Positions 18,195-26,653 are shown, numbered from the stretch's first letter. The stretch is 49,103 nucleotides of DNA from Oscillospiraceae bacterium (GCA_009786985.1 WRGW01000108.1:1-49103), one strand, 5' to 3'. The notes: a model not told the origin generated them from the sequence alone. Made by a program: numbers and translations.

Positions 18195-18229
18195 AGACAG
18201 GCTTTGCTCGTCTGGAATAGGAGATGTCG

Positions 18230-19417
18230 ATGAAAGACAAACAAGATGTTCTGCAAGGTCAGCAATCCAAAAGCCTAAAAATTTCACAAACCTTGAGCGT
18301 TGTAGTATTTCTTGGAATAATCGCTGCTGGGCTGTTGCTCAATCTTTTTTTAGAATCGCCAGATTTTATTCAAAGCGAACGTCGTCGCCCCGCTTCACGC
18401 CCTGAATTTGATTTGATTACGTTTGCTTCTGGTGATTTTGCGAGTGAATTTTTAGACTATTCTTCTGATAATTTTGTTTTTAGAGAACGGCTCAGAAACA
18501 TTCGTGCTTTGACTACTTTTTATATTCTGCGACAATCTGACCGAAACGGATTGTATTTTAATCGGCGTTCGGGCATAGGGCGATTTGAGCTGATGGATGA
18601 AGAACAATATCGTCAGAGTGGTGAAAACCTCCGAAATTTACTGCCGATTCTCACCTCTTCGGGTCAGGATTTGGAATTGTATTTTGCGATAATACCAGAT
18701 AAGAGCTTTTATACAAATCGCCGTAATATGACGATTTGCCCATTCCGTGGAAGTGAAATTTTGTCAGAATTGTTGCCAGAGGTTAATTTTATTGATATTA
18801 CCGATTCACTTACAATTGATGATTTCTATAGAACAGACTTACACTGGAATCAAGTTAAGCTAGACAATGTTGTAAAGACGCTTGGTGGCGAAATGGGGTT
18901 TGTATCACCAGTTCAGACTGATAATATTACTGTAGGCGAATTTTTCGGAGTATATTACGGGCAGTTGGCTCTTCCTATGCAACCAGACATTATGGAGGTT
19001 CGGCAACTTCCCAATGAGTCTTTCGAATCTCAAAGAACTACAATTGCCGCTCGATATATGAACGACAGCCTGAGTGCTGCTCAAATGAGTGCGGTTTACG
19101 AAACGGGAGCGATATACGATTATTCAGCGTTTCAGGGAGTTGACCCGTATAGCATTTTTCTCAGAGGTCCACAGTCAGTCGTTTGGCTTGATACTGGGAA
19201 TACAACAGGGCGTAATCTTTATGTTTTTAGGGATTCTTTTGCGTCAAGCATTGCACCGATTTTGGCGATGTCGGAAAGTTATGAACAAATTGTCTTAATA
19301 GATATGCGATATATTGATAGCAGAGTTTTGCACCATTTTGTTGAGTTTACCGATGGCTCGGATGTTCTGTTTTTGTATAATACGCATATTCTTAATAATT
19401 CTACTATGTTCCGCTAA
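18230..19417 (+). CDS. DHHW family protein (AlgX/AlgJ-like)
   Basis: This 395-residue protein has one N-terminal membrane anchor (residues ~17-38) and an extracytoplasmic SGNH-like domain. The motif DLHW (residues ~203-206) is the D-x-H-W signature of DHHW and AlgX/AlgJ proteins, and LYVFRDSFASS supplies the conserved Asp/Ser region. Such proteins accept acyl groups passed by the MBOAT partner and place them on polysaccharide. I start at ATG 18230, six bases after AGGAG; the ATG at 18224 touches that site. The tandem repeat separates it from MBOAT. Confidence 0.85.
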   Translation: MKDKQDVLQGQQSKSLKISQTLSVVVFLGIIAAGLLLNLFLESPDFIQSERRRPASRPEFDLITFASGDFASEFLDYSSDNFVFRERLRNIRALTTFYILRQSDRNGLYFNRRSGIGRFELMDEEQYRQSGENLRNLLPILTSSGQDLELYFAIIPDKSFYTNRRNMTICPFRGSEILSELLPEVNFIDITDSLTIDDFYRTDLHWNQVKLDNVVKTLGGEMGFVSPVQTDNITVGEFFGVYYGQLALPMQPDIMEVRQLPNESFESQRTTIAARYMNDSLSAAQMSAVYETGAIYDYSAFQGVDPYSIFLRGPQSVVWLDTGNTTGRNLYVFRDSFASSIAPILAMSESYEQIVLIDMRYIDSRVLHHFVEFTDGSDVLFLYNTHILNNSTMFR

Positions 19418-19432
19418 GGTATGTGGGCTGTG

Positions 19433-19495
19433 TGCCAGACTTTCGATATGGAGTAATACTTGACGAGGGCATACAACCTTCAGTACGAAAGGGCA
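19433..19495 (+). promoter_or_regulatory. Long-range hairpin over the ruvX ribosome binding site
   Basis: TGCC and CTTTCG at 19433-19445 pair with CGAAAG and GGCA at 19486-19495. The right arm holds GAAAGGG, the ruvX ribosome site five bases before the ATG. The segment 19437-19460 also resembles the 3' end of the leader element at 22364 (GACTTTCG, then GGAGTAATA). Confidence 0.4.
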
Positions 19496-19499
19496 AATC

Positions 19500-19928
19500 A
19501 TGGGGAAAATTCTTGCAGTTGATTTAGGCGAAGTCAGAACTGGAATTGCACTTAGTGACTCTTCGCAAACAATCGCTATGCCGCTAAAAGTGATTAGTGG
19601 CAAAAATCTTGAAAAGCTACTTGAAGCCATTGTTGAAATTGTTTGCGAAGAACAGGTGGTTGAAGTAATAGTCGGTAATCCGATTAATATGAACGGCACT
19701 AAAGGCAAAAAAAGCCAAAAATGCGTGAGAATTGCTGATTTGCTTTCGGAAAAACTGGAGTTGAAATATCTTGAAGTACCAGTCAAACTATGGGATGAAA
19801 GGCTCACTACAGCTGGAGCGAACGTATTTATGAATATGGACGACCGTCGTGGCAAAAAACGCAAAGAAAGTATCGATGCGGTAGCAGCCTCTCTGATTTT
19901 AGAGGCGTATTTAGGAAGTCTTGAATAA
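19500..19928 (+). CDS. ruvX: YqgF/RuvX Holliday junction resolvase-like nuclease
   Basis: This 142-residue RNase H-fold protein is the putative resolvase that also processes the 5' end of pre-16S rRNA. Motifs: AVDLGEVRTGIALSD with the first catalytic Asp, IVGNPINMNG, LWDERLTT with the conserved Glu and Arg, and SIDAVAA with the last Asp. All catalytic positions are present. The site AAAGGG lies five bases before the ATG inside a possible hairpin. Confidence 0.95.
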   Translation: MGKILAVDLGEVRTGIALSDSSQTIAMPLKVISGKNLEKLLEAIVEIVCEEQVVEVIVGNPINMNGTKGKKSQKCVRIADLLSEKLELKYLEVPVKLWDERLTTAGANVFMNMDDRRGKKRKESIDAVAASLILEAYLGSLE

Positions 19929-19954
19929 CAATCGTGAAAGAGGGCTGTTGAATA

Positions 19955-20545
19955 ATGAAAAAAATTGTTAGACTAATCATGATTTTAGTAGTTTTGTCTG
20001 CTACAGTAATAGCGTGTTCAGATTCTATAGAGTCTAGTCAAAGTGGAACACCTGGGCGTTCAGAAAGTACAGGTGGGGCGGGCGAAAATAGCGAAGAACT
20101 AAATTTCCCGCTATTTGCTTTCCCGTATGAATTTGAGGCTGTTGACATATTTGGTAACACAGTCACTAATGAGAGCCTTGGTGAAAAACGAGCGTTTTTT
20201 GTCTACCACTGGGCGACTTGGTGTAATCCATGCGTACAATCGATGCCGACATTATCACAAATGCTTGAAGATTATGGCGACATCGTAGGTTTTATTGGGC
20301 TACTCGGTGATTTCGATAATGTAGGCGGTGCTGTAAATATTGTAGAATCTGCTGGAATTACAGAGGATTTTATTATTATTGACGCTAGTGAGGCTTCTGA
20401 TTTAGTCAGTGACATTGCAACTGGTTTTTTTCCGACAACTGCGTTACTCACGGCTAACGACATCTTTCCAGACTCGCTCACTGGTAGAGTGGGAGAAGCT
20501 CAATCAGAGATGCTTGGTCTGGTTCGTGTAGGGAGCGTGGACTAA
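19955..20545 (+). CDS. TlpA-like thioredoxin-fold lipoprotein
   Basis: This 196-residue protein has a lipobox VIAC (Cys 21), a Ser/Gly linker, and a thioredoxin fold whose active site is WATWCNPC (Cys 90 and 93). It should be an extracytoplasmic thiol-disulfide oxidoreductase. The stop overlaps the next gene's ATG by one base. With the CXXC mini-protein and the 4Fe-4S membrane protein downstream, it likely forms a redox module that carries electrons across the membrane to surface thiols; the family is known to co-occur with CD1871A-type proteins, the direction of flow is inferred. Confidence 0.88.
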   Translation: MKKIVRLIMILVVLSATVIACSDSIESSQSGTPGRSESTGGAGENSEELNFPLFAFPYEFEAVDIFGNTVTNESLGEKRAFFVYHWATWCNPCVQSMPTLSQMLEDYGDIVGFIGLLGDFDNVGGAVNIVESAGITEDFIIIDASEASDLVSDIATGFFPTTALLTANDIFPDSLTGRVGEAQSEMLGLVRVGSVD

Positions 20546-20688
20546 TGATGACAAGAATACGAATAATTCAGCTTATTGTGATTATAATTGGAATAGCCCT
20601 CATGATTTGGGGGCTTTTTATGGCTGAATTGGAAGCGGTTAGACAAAAGGGTTCAGTCGTCTGCCTTGAGTGTATCGGGGTAGGGTAG
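20545..20688 (+). CDS. CD1871A-type CXXC mini-protein
   Basis: This 47-residue protein has one membrane helix (residues ~7-26) followed by a short charged stretch and the C-terminal motif CLECIGVG, where the two Cys form C-x-x-C. This closely matches the CD1871A family of Clostridia. GGGAG lies 9 bases before the ATG at 20545 (a second ATG follows at 20548). It overlaps the stop of the TlpA-like gene and precedes the NapH-like 4Fe-4S protein, so it is a plausible membrane-bound thiol relay between them. No biochemical role is established. Confidence 0.85.
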   Translation: MMTRIRIIQLIVIIIGIALMIWGLFMAELEAVRQKGSVVCLECIGVG

Positions 20689-20700
20689 TGCCAAACAAGA

Positions 20701-20733
20701 GCTAAATGAAGGAATTTATTTCATTCATTTAGC
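20701..20733. repeat. Intercistronic hairpin
   Basis: GCTAAATGAA (20701-20710) pairs perfectly with 20724-20733. It is preceded by CAAACAAGAG, resembling the start of the 112-bp repeat unit, and has no T-run. It fills part of the 118-base gap before the 4Fe-4S gene. Confidence 0.5.
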
Positions 20734-20806
20734 CTGACGAATCAGTGGTTTAGAGCAAACTGCCTATCAAATAATTTAGGTGTAGTGGAATAGTAGGTTA
20801 TAAAAA

Positions 20807-21664
20807 ATGAAACGTCTATTGTTACAGTTTATAGCTTTTTTGGCACAGAATCCTCTAATCGGCAATTTTTTTACTGGGAGAATTTATGACGGTTCTCTAA
20901 AACATCTCTGCACACCTGGGTTAAACTGCTATTCATGCCCAGCGGCAGTGACTTCTTGCCCAGTCGGTTCTATGCAGATGTTTTTGGCTGGCGTTCGACA
21001 TAATATCAGCCTTTACGTTACTGGATTTCTTTTGATTACTGGAGTGGTTTTTGGAAAATATATCTGTGGATATGTCTGCCCTATGGGGTTAGTTCAAGAC
21101 CTTTTGTATAAAATTCGTTCGCCGAAAATTCGGACTAAATTGAAATACTTGAGTTACTGCAAATATGTCATATTGGTATTATTTGTGTTTGTTTTACCGC
21201 TTGTTATTAGACACGAACTTTCGGGGCTTGGTTCATCGTGGTTTTGCCAATATATCTGTCCATCTGGAACGATTTTTGCGGCAGTTCCGCTGTTGGCGGT
21301 TCACGAAAATTTACGAAACGAACTTGGTTGGTTTTTTGTCATAAAAGCAAGCATTGCCACCGCTGTGATTTTTACTTCAATCTTCGTGTACAGACCTTTT
21401 TGTCGAATCCTCTGTCCTCTCGGTGCGTTTTACGGCTTTTTTAATAGAATCGCCGTTTTTAGGCTACACTGTGATTCCAATAAGTGCTGTAGTAGCTCGG
21501 GTTGCAAAGCGTGCGAAAATGCTTGTGATTCAGTCATAAATCCAGCTCAAACTCCGAACTCACCAGAGTGTATACGCTGTGGTGATTGCATCAAAGCCTG
21601 TAAGAGCAGTGCGCTGAAGAGGAGTCCAGAAATTCGTATCAAAAAGTCTAAATTTGAAATCTAA
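20807..21664 (+). CDS. NapH/YccM-like membrane 4Fe-4S protein
   Basis: This 285-residue protein has about five membrane helices and Cys motifs typical of NapH/NosR-type electron carriers: CYSCP, CGYVCPMGLVQD, CPSGTI and CRILCPLGAFYG. The C-terminus carries a ferredoxin-like pair of cluster motifs (CKACENACDSVI and CIRCGDCIKACKS). It would pass electrons across or along the membrane. Its position after the TlpA-like and CXXC genes suggests it supplies them with electrons. ATG start; the ribosome site is weak (TAGGTTATAAAAA). Confidence 0.88.
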   Translation: MKRLLLQFIAFLAQNPLIGNFFTGRIYDGSLKHLCTPGLNCYSCPAAVTSCPVGSMQMFLAGVRHNISLYVTGFLLITGVVFGKYICGYVCPMGLVQDLLYKIRSPKIRTKLKYLSYCKYVILVLFVFVLPLVIRHELSGLGSSWFCQYICPSGTIFAAVPLLAVHENLRNELGWFFVIKASIATAVIFTSIFVYRPFCRILCPLGAFYGFFNRIAVFRLHCDSNKCCSSSGCKACENACDSVINPAQTPNSPECIRCGDCIKACKSSALKRSPEIRIKKSKFEI

Positions 21665-21677
21665 AGGAGACTTATCA

Positions 21678-22199
21678 ATGAATTTTTTTGAAATAATCGA
21701 AAAACGCTATTCTCACAAAGGTCGATTTTTATCTACTCCAGTGCCACGCGAAAAACTCGTGCAAATCGCAAGTGCAGGGTTATCAGCACCTACTGGAATG
21801 AACCTGCAATGCGTCAAGCTGGTGATTTTGCCAGACAGACAGGCTGTTCAACCACTTTGCGACATTGCACCTACTGAAGGGACTCTCACAGCACCCGCAG
21901 CAATCGTTGTTTTTACCGATAAGACAACACAGAATTGGAAGATGGATTTCCAGATTGAGGACTATTCTGCCGCAACCGAAAATATGCTGTTAGCAGCGAC
22001 TGCTTTGGGGTACGTCGCGCTCTGGTTAGATAGTCCGTATTTCCCAGCGGACAAACAAAAGGCACTCTGTGATTTGCTGAACGCACCAGCAAATTATCAG
22101 CTTAGAACAGTGATTCCTATAGGATTACCAGATGGCGAATGTCTTAAACGCGAAAAAATGCCGTTTGATGAACGTGTCTGGTTTGGTGAGTTTTCATAA
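21678..22199 (+). CDS. Nitroreductase family protein
   Basis: This 173-residue flavoprotein matches the nitroreductase fold: a SHKGRFLSTPVPREKL start, GLSAPTGMNLQ for FMN contact, and the C-terminal IPIGLPDGE. Substrates of this family range from nitro compounds to quinones and cannot be told here. AAAGGAG lies 8 bases before the ATG at 21678. It directly follows the NapH-like gene and may belong to the same redox operon. Confidence 0.87.
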   Translation: MNFFEIIEKRYSHKGRFLSTPVPREKLVQIASAGLSAPTGMNLQCVKLVILPDRQAVQPLCDIAPTEGTLTAPAAIVVFTDKTTQNWKMDFQIEDYSAATENMLLAATALGYVALWLDSPYFPADKQKALCDLLNAPANYQLRTVIPIGLPDGECLKREKMPFDERVWFGEFS

Positions 22200-22209
22200 A
22201 CGTTCGTAA

Positions 22210-22236
22210 GTTTTTTGTGCAACTTGCACAAAAAAC
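22210..22236. terminator. Symmetric hairpin after the nitroreductase gene
   Basis: GTTTTTTGTGC (22210-22220) pairs perfectly with 22226-22236 around a 5-base loop; the A- and T-rich arms make it a candidate terminator in either direction. Confidence 0.5.
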
Positions 22237-22263
22237 TATGTTTAATTTTGTATGTTTTTTATA

Positions 22264-22292
22264 TTGTAATTGTTGTTTTTTCATGATATAAT
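22264..22292 (+). promoter_or_regulatory. Promoter of the type IV pilus operon
   Basis: TTGTAA at 22264-22269 and TATAAT at 22287-22292 with a 17-base spacer. The resulting leader of ~320 bases contains the three-hairpin element at 22364. Confidence 0.6.
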
Positions 22293-22363
22293 GGTAGTGT
22301 GGACTTATAGCATAAATTTGTAGAAATCTGTATTCGTAGCAAAAGTTTTGCTTGCTTACTTAT

Positions 22364-22525
22364 TATATTAATTCGCAACAAATGTCTTGACATTTTTGTG
22401 AATTAATATCTGCCCAGCTGTTTCGGTTGTTTGCCGTAGGCAAACGAGAAACATGGGCATTTTGAGCAATGAATAGTCACGTGTGGCTTTGCCGTGAGTG
22501 TTAAGACTTTCGTTGCGGAGTAATA
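22364..22525 (+). ncRNA. Three-hairpin leader element, copy 1 (before pilC)
   Basis: This 162-bp block has a near-identical copy, on the other strand, at 42436-42598. In order: hairpin 1, ATTAATTCGC to GTGAATTAAT; hairpin 2, with GTTTGCC-GTA-GGCAAAC at its tip; hairpin 3, containing GGCTTTGCCG and ending GACTTTCGTTGC; then GGAGTAATA. Both copies lie between a promoter and a gene in the same relative orientation. It may be a structured leader RNA or a dispersed palindromic repeat; sequence alone does not decide. Confidence 0.5.
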
Positions 22526-22616
22526 TAATGTCTGTTATGAATACAAGTTCTAAGTAAATTTGATAATGGTTTGATAGTGATTTAGGGCAAAATTGTAGAG
22601 AATGGAGCGTGCATTT

Positions 22617-23810
22617 ATGGCATTATACTCGTATGTAGCAACCGATGTAAACGGTAACATTTCTCGTGGTAAAGAGTCGGCCGATAGCCATCAGGAGCTT
22701 GTTGAAAAGCTGAAATCTCGTCAACTTTTCTGCACTTCTTACAAAGATTTAGGGGAAAAGACACCTCGAGTAGCATATCGTTACAAGACTAAGGGGTTGT
22801 CGTTTTTGTGCCGTCAGCTTAGCTCGATGTTGGTCGCAGGAATTAGTATTGTTCGGGCTTTGCACATAATGGTTACGCAAGAACAAAACAAAAAAGCCAA
22901 GGAATTACTTACTGAAATCTATGAACAAGTTCAGATGGGGCGTTCTCTGTCAGAGGCACTTGCCTCCAAGCCTGGTTGTTTCCCGAACTTGTTTGTCAGC
23001 ATGGTCGCTGCGGGTGAAGCCAGCGGTAACTTAGATATGATTATGGTCAGAGTTTCGGATCATTATGCTAAAGAGAACAAGACGCAAAATAAAATCAAAA
23101 GTGCGATGGTGTATCCGATTATTCTTGCAACTTTGATGATTCTTGTTGTTGTGGGTTTGTTTACGTTGATTTTCCCGATGTTTATGGATATGTTTGAAAA
23201 CGCAGATGACATTCCAGCACTTTCGTTAGTTCTTATGAACATTAGTAATTTTATGACGGGGTATTGGTACATTCTTTTAGGCTTAGTTGGTGCTTTGATT
23301 GTTGGCGCACGTGTGGCGATTAAAACACCGAATATTCGATTTAAGTTAGATAAGATGATGCTTGTTACACCTAAAGCAGGTCCTTTGATTTCTACGATTT
23401 ATACCGCACGTTTTGCACGTACTATGTCAAACTTGTTCTCGTCTGGTTTGCAGATGGTTGAGTGTATTGAAAAATCAGTACAGACGCTCGGTAACTCTTA
23501 CATCACCGAACGCTTTGTAGAAGTTGTCGAAGATGTCAAACGTGGTGAGCCGCTATCCAAAGCATTGATAAAAATCGGTGTGTTTAATCCGATTTTTACA
23601 GCAATGGTTCTTGTTGGTGAGGAATCAGGTAGTTTGGATTCGATTTTAGCAAAAACGGCAGATTATTACGACGAAGAATCGGATACAGCGATTACACAGC
23701 TTGTCAGTATGATGGAGCCTATGCTAATCATTTTCTTAGGAAGTGCTGTTGCGGTTGTTTTAGCGGGAATTTTCCCACTAATCTACGGTTCTATGGGGCA
23801 AATGGGATAA
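22617..23810 (+). CDS. pilC: Type IV pilus inner membrane platform protein PilC
   Basis: PilC/GspF anchors the assembly ATPase. The 397-residue protein has two similar halves, each with a GspF domain: RQLSSMLVAGISIVRAL near residue 65 and ARTMSNLFSSGLQMVECI near residue 265. Three membrane helices lie near residues 165-190, 215-240 and at the end. I start at ATG 22617 because the family begins MALYSY; an ATG at 22602 lies 15 bases upstream without a site. First gene of the pilus operon. Confidence 0.93.
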   Translation: MALYSYVATDVNGNISRGKESADSHQELVEKLKSRQLFCTSYKDLGEKTPRVAYRYKTKGLSFLCRQLSSMLVAGISIVRALHIMVTQEQNKKAKELLTEIYEQVQMGRSLSEALASKPGCFPNLFVSMVAAGEASGNLDMIMVRVSDHYAKENKTQNKIKSAMVYPIILATLMILVVVGLFTLIFPMFMDMFENADDIPALSLVLMNISNFMTGYWYILLGLVGALIVGARVAIKTPNIRFKLDKMMLVTPKAGPLISTIYTARFARTMSNLFSSGLQMVECIEKSVQTLGNSYITERFVEVVEDVKRGEPLSKALIKIGVFNPIFTAMVLVGEESGSLDSILAKTADYYDEESDTAITQLVSMMEPMLIIFLGSAVAVVLAGIFPLIYGSMGQMG

Positions 23811-23863
23811 ATCGGCAATCACTCGTATACTCGTAATGAATAAACGAAAGGCGGATAATACTT

Positions 23864-25480
23864 ATGGTATCAATAGATATTACTGATAGGCAGATTAAAC
23901 TTGCGCGAGGTTCGCTTGCGGGGAGTAAAATTAAAATCAATGATGCTGGTGTACGTGATATTTCTGAAGGTAATATTGTAAACGGTTACGTGACTAATAT
24001 TCCGATTGTTGCGGGCGAAGTCAGCGAACTCCTCAAATCGATGAAAATTTCTGATAAAGAAGTAGTAGTTTGCATTAACTCAAGCTCGATTCTTTATAAG
24101 GAACTTGAGGTTCTGAAACCTAAAACGCTAAAAAACACCACTGCGATTGAGGCTATGATTATCGCTGAAATGGGAATAGGTAATGATTACAATGTGTCGT
24201 ATTCAATCGTTGGTGAAGGCAAAAACGGTGAAGGCAAAGCTACAATCAAAGTAATGGCGACTGCTTGTCCGCAACGTTTAGTTGACAGCTATCAAACGCT
24301 GTTCACACAGTTAGGGCTCAAGCTCAAACAAATCAATATCAGTAACAACTGTATTACTCGCTTGATTTTGAACACACCTAAACTTAAAGATGCAATGCCG
24401 TTTTTATGTATTCAGGTTGATAATGACTTTGTAAACATTAACTTATACGAAAATGGACAGGTTTCGCTGTCACGTTACATTAAAATCGACCCATCGGATT
24501 ATGAAAACAACCCTGATTATGTCAACATAGCGGTTTTTGATAACCTGTTTCGCATGATTCAGTTTATCGGGCAAAGACCAAATTCACAGCCTTTGAGACA
24601 AATCATGTTTTATGGAGCTATTAAAGACTTTGTTGCGCTTTCAAACTCGATTGCGTCGTTTAACATTCCAGCACTTGTTCTTAGTATGCCAGATAATATC
24701 GTTAAATATTGTGACCTTGACTTTGCTTTATACGCTAACGCAGTGGGTGCATTCTACAAGGTTGACCCACTTTTAGAACAAATCAACCTTTTGCAATCAA
24801 AGGCTGTTGTTTCTAAACAGAGTGCGAATATGTTCCCGTTACAAATTCTTGGAGCTCTTGGAGTTAGTGCGGCGGCAGTTTTTGCGGCTGTGATGATTGT
24901 TAATGGAATCAATAACAGTTATATCCAAAATAGAGAGGCAGTTCAGGCACAAATTCAACAGCGGGATTTTGATACTCGTCGTGCTGAAATGGCATTGGCT
25001 GAAGCTGTTTTAGATAACTTTGGGACGTATAGAAGTTCGGTTGAAATTGCACAAATCTTGTTTGATTTTTTGCCACGAGGAAGCATCCCTCAAATTGCAC
25101 AAAATTTAGTGGCTGCGAATGAATATGTCAATGCTAATGATGATATGGCATCTACATTTTTTGCTTTTCACGATGTCAGTTGGAGCTTTTATAACATCAC
25201 CTTGACTGTTATTACTGGCGACGAAGACGGACCTGCTGATTTTGTTGAAGCACTCCATAGACAAGGTTTTTTTGAAAATATCGTCTATGCTGGGTTTGAA
25301 ACCTCTACTCGAGATGGTCTTGATATCGAACCGCAACTGCTTGCGGCACTTGATATTCCAACTGGAGCTAATGAACTTTTTGTGTTCGATTTGTCTCTTG
25401 GCATTAAAGGTGGTCACATCTTCGTTGAAGAGGGTGGTGTTGAAAGAGAAGATGGACTTAGAGTATTCGCTATGGATTAA
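23864..25480 (+). CDS. PilM-PilN fusion protein
   Basis: Residues 1 to ~310 follow PilM, the cytoplasmic actin-like ATPase of the pilus alignment complex (MVSIDITDRQIKLARG at the start, then the CINSSS segment). A single membrane helix spans residues ~325-347. The rest, ~190 residues, matches PilN: coiled segment after the helix, then a ferredoxin-like periplasmic domain. In most bacteria PilM and PilN are separate and PilM binds the PilN tail, so this fusion makes the interaction permanent. The ribosome site is AAAGG 12 bases upstream. The pilO gene follows. Confidence 0.8.
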   Translation: MVSIDITDRQIKLARGSLAGSKIKINDAGVRDISEGNIVNGYVTNIPIVAGEVSELLKSMKISDKEVVVCINSSSILYKELEVLKPKTLKNTTAIEAMIIAEMGIGNDYNVSYSIVGEGKNGEGKATIKVMATACPQRLVDSYQTLFTQLGLKLKQINISNNCITRLILNTPKLKDAMPFLCIQVDNDFVNINLYENGQVSLSRYIKIDPSDYENNPDYVNIAVFDNLFRMIQFIGQRPNSQPLRQIMFYGAIKDFVALSNSIASFNIPALVLSMPDNIVKYCDLDFALYANAVGAFYKVDPLLEQINLLQSKAVVSKQSANMFPLQILGALGVSAAAVFAAVMIVNGINNSYIQNREAVQAQIQQRDFDTRRAEMALAEAVLDNFGTYRSSVEIAQILFDFLPRGSIPQIAQNLVAANEYVNANDDMASTFFAFHDVSWSFYNITLTVITGDEDGPADFVEALHRQGFFENIVYAGFETSTRDGLDIEPQLLAALDIPTGANELFVFDLSLGIKGGHIFVEEGGVEREDGLRVFAMD

Positions 25481-25555
25481 TCGAGCTAATATTTTTAATT
25501 TATAGCAAATTTTTGCGTTTTATGTCACGATTGTGATAGAAAGGTAGTGATTAAA

Positions 25556-26587
25556 ATGGTACTGAGTAAGAATGAGCAAATTGCACTTATGATTGTTGCG
25601 GTCTTAGTGGTTGCGGTTGCAGGATTGTTTGTATTTGTGTTGCCTGCATATAATCGAATTGCACCTAATAGGGCTTCTTATAACGAAATCCGAAATCAGT
25701 ATAATACGTTTGAAGAAAATTATGGAGATTCAGCGTTTCAACGAATAGGGCAAGACATTGTTGTGGCTTATGAGTACGGTGTTGGAGCGTCCGAGGGTTT
25801 TTATGAAAATGAAATGTATGATTTTGAAGCCGATAGACGGGTACGTGAAATCTTAGATTCACTTAACTTGTCAACTGGTGACTTGGCAATCCAGAGATTA
25901 CAGACTCAAGCTTTAACTTTGACACAATTTATGCCGTTCAACATATCATATCCTATAAAAGACTTAGCAACAATCGGTGAAGTAGGCGATGTTGCTCCTG
26001 CTGGTGAAGCTGAAGAAAATGATGGTGAATCAGAAGGTGCAATCGAAGGCGAGAATGTATCTTTGCCACCGCCACCAGCCGAAGCTGGAACTTCTGTTGA
26101 AGGTATGAGAAGAGTAATGCAAGGTGCAATTGGGAATCGTGCGTTTGCACTTAGAACTTTCCGTGAATGGCTCGCAAGTGATGAGCATGATAATGCTGAT
26201 GTTATTGAAGCTATGCGAAGTTTTCTTGCTAATGACGCTGAAGTAGTAGTCGCACAACGTGTGGTATTTGAAATTCCGTTGAATGTGGCACAGAAAGATG
26301 CACTTTCTATGTATATCTACAATCTCCCGAATGCGACTTATATTCGTTCAATTCGGCGTGGCGATGTAGTTGCAGTGGTTGCTGGTGCTGTAGAAGTCGA
26401 AGGAGAACTAGACACTGGGGAAGTTGTAGATGCGGATGGTCAAGGCGAAGACGGTGGCGATGCAGTCTTGCCAGTACCTGCTGGAGGGCTGACATTTATG
26501 TATACCGTAGAACTCGATTTCTACATTGTTGAACCTATGAACGAACCAAGCGACGAAGGATTCCAGTTTTTGACTTTCGAGCGATAA
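25556..26587 (+). CDS. PilO-like pilus alignment protein with acidic linkers
   Basis: This 343-residue protein has one membrane helix (residues ~5-29) and then mostly extracytoplasmic sequence, as in PilO, which pairs with PilN. It is longer than usual PilO (~200 residues) because of acidic Gly/Glu/Asp-rich linkers near residues 140-180 and 280-305. The PilO assignment rests on topology and position directly after PilM-PilN. ATG 25556 is 11 bases after GAAAGG; a GTG at 25547 is too close. Confidence 0.65.
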   Translation: MVLSKNEQIALMIVAVLVVAVAGLFVFVLPAYNRIAPNRASYNEIRNQYNTFEENYGDSAFQRIGQDIVVAYEYGVGASEGFYENEMYDFEADRRVREILDSLNLSTGDLAIQRLQTQALTLTQFMPFNISYPIKDLATIGEVGDVAPAGEAEENDGESEGAIEGENVSLPPPPAEAGTSVEGMRRVMQGAIGNRAFALRTFREWLASDEHDNADVIEAMRSFLANDAEVVVAQRVVFEIPLNVAQKDALSMYIYNLPNATYIRSIRRGDVVAVVAGAVEVEGELDTGEVVDADGQGEDGGDAVLPVPAGGLTFMYTVELDFYIVEPMNEPSDEGFQFLTFER

Positions 26588-26653
26588 GTCTAAAATCAAA
26601 TGTTATATTGAAATATGAAACGCTGTAGGTGAGAAGTAAAGGAGATGGTGATT

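Noticed and set aside
17892-18265. Overlapping open frames of 60-90 codons on both strands
   Set aside because: They arise from the tandem repeat, have no ribosome sites and repeat the same peptide.
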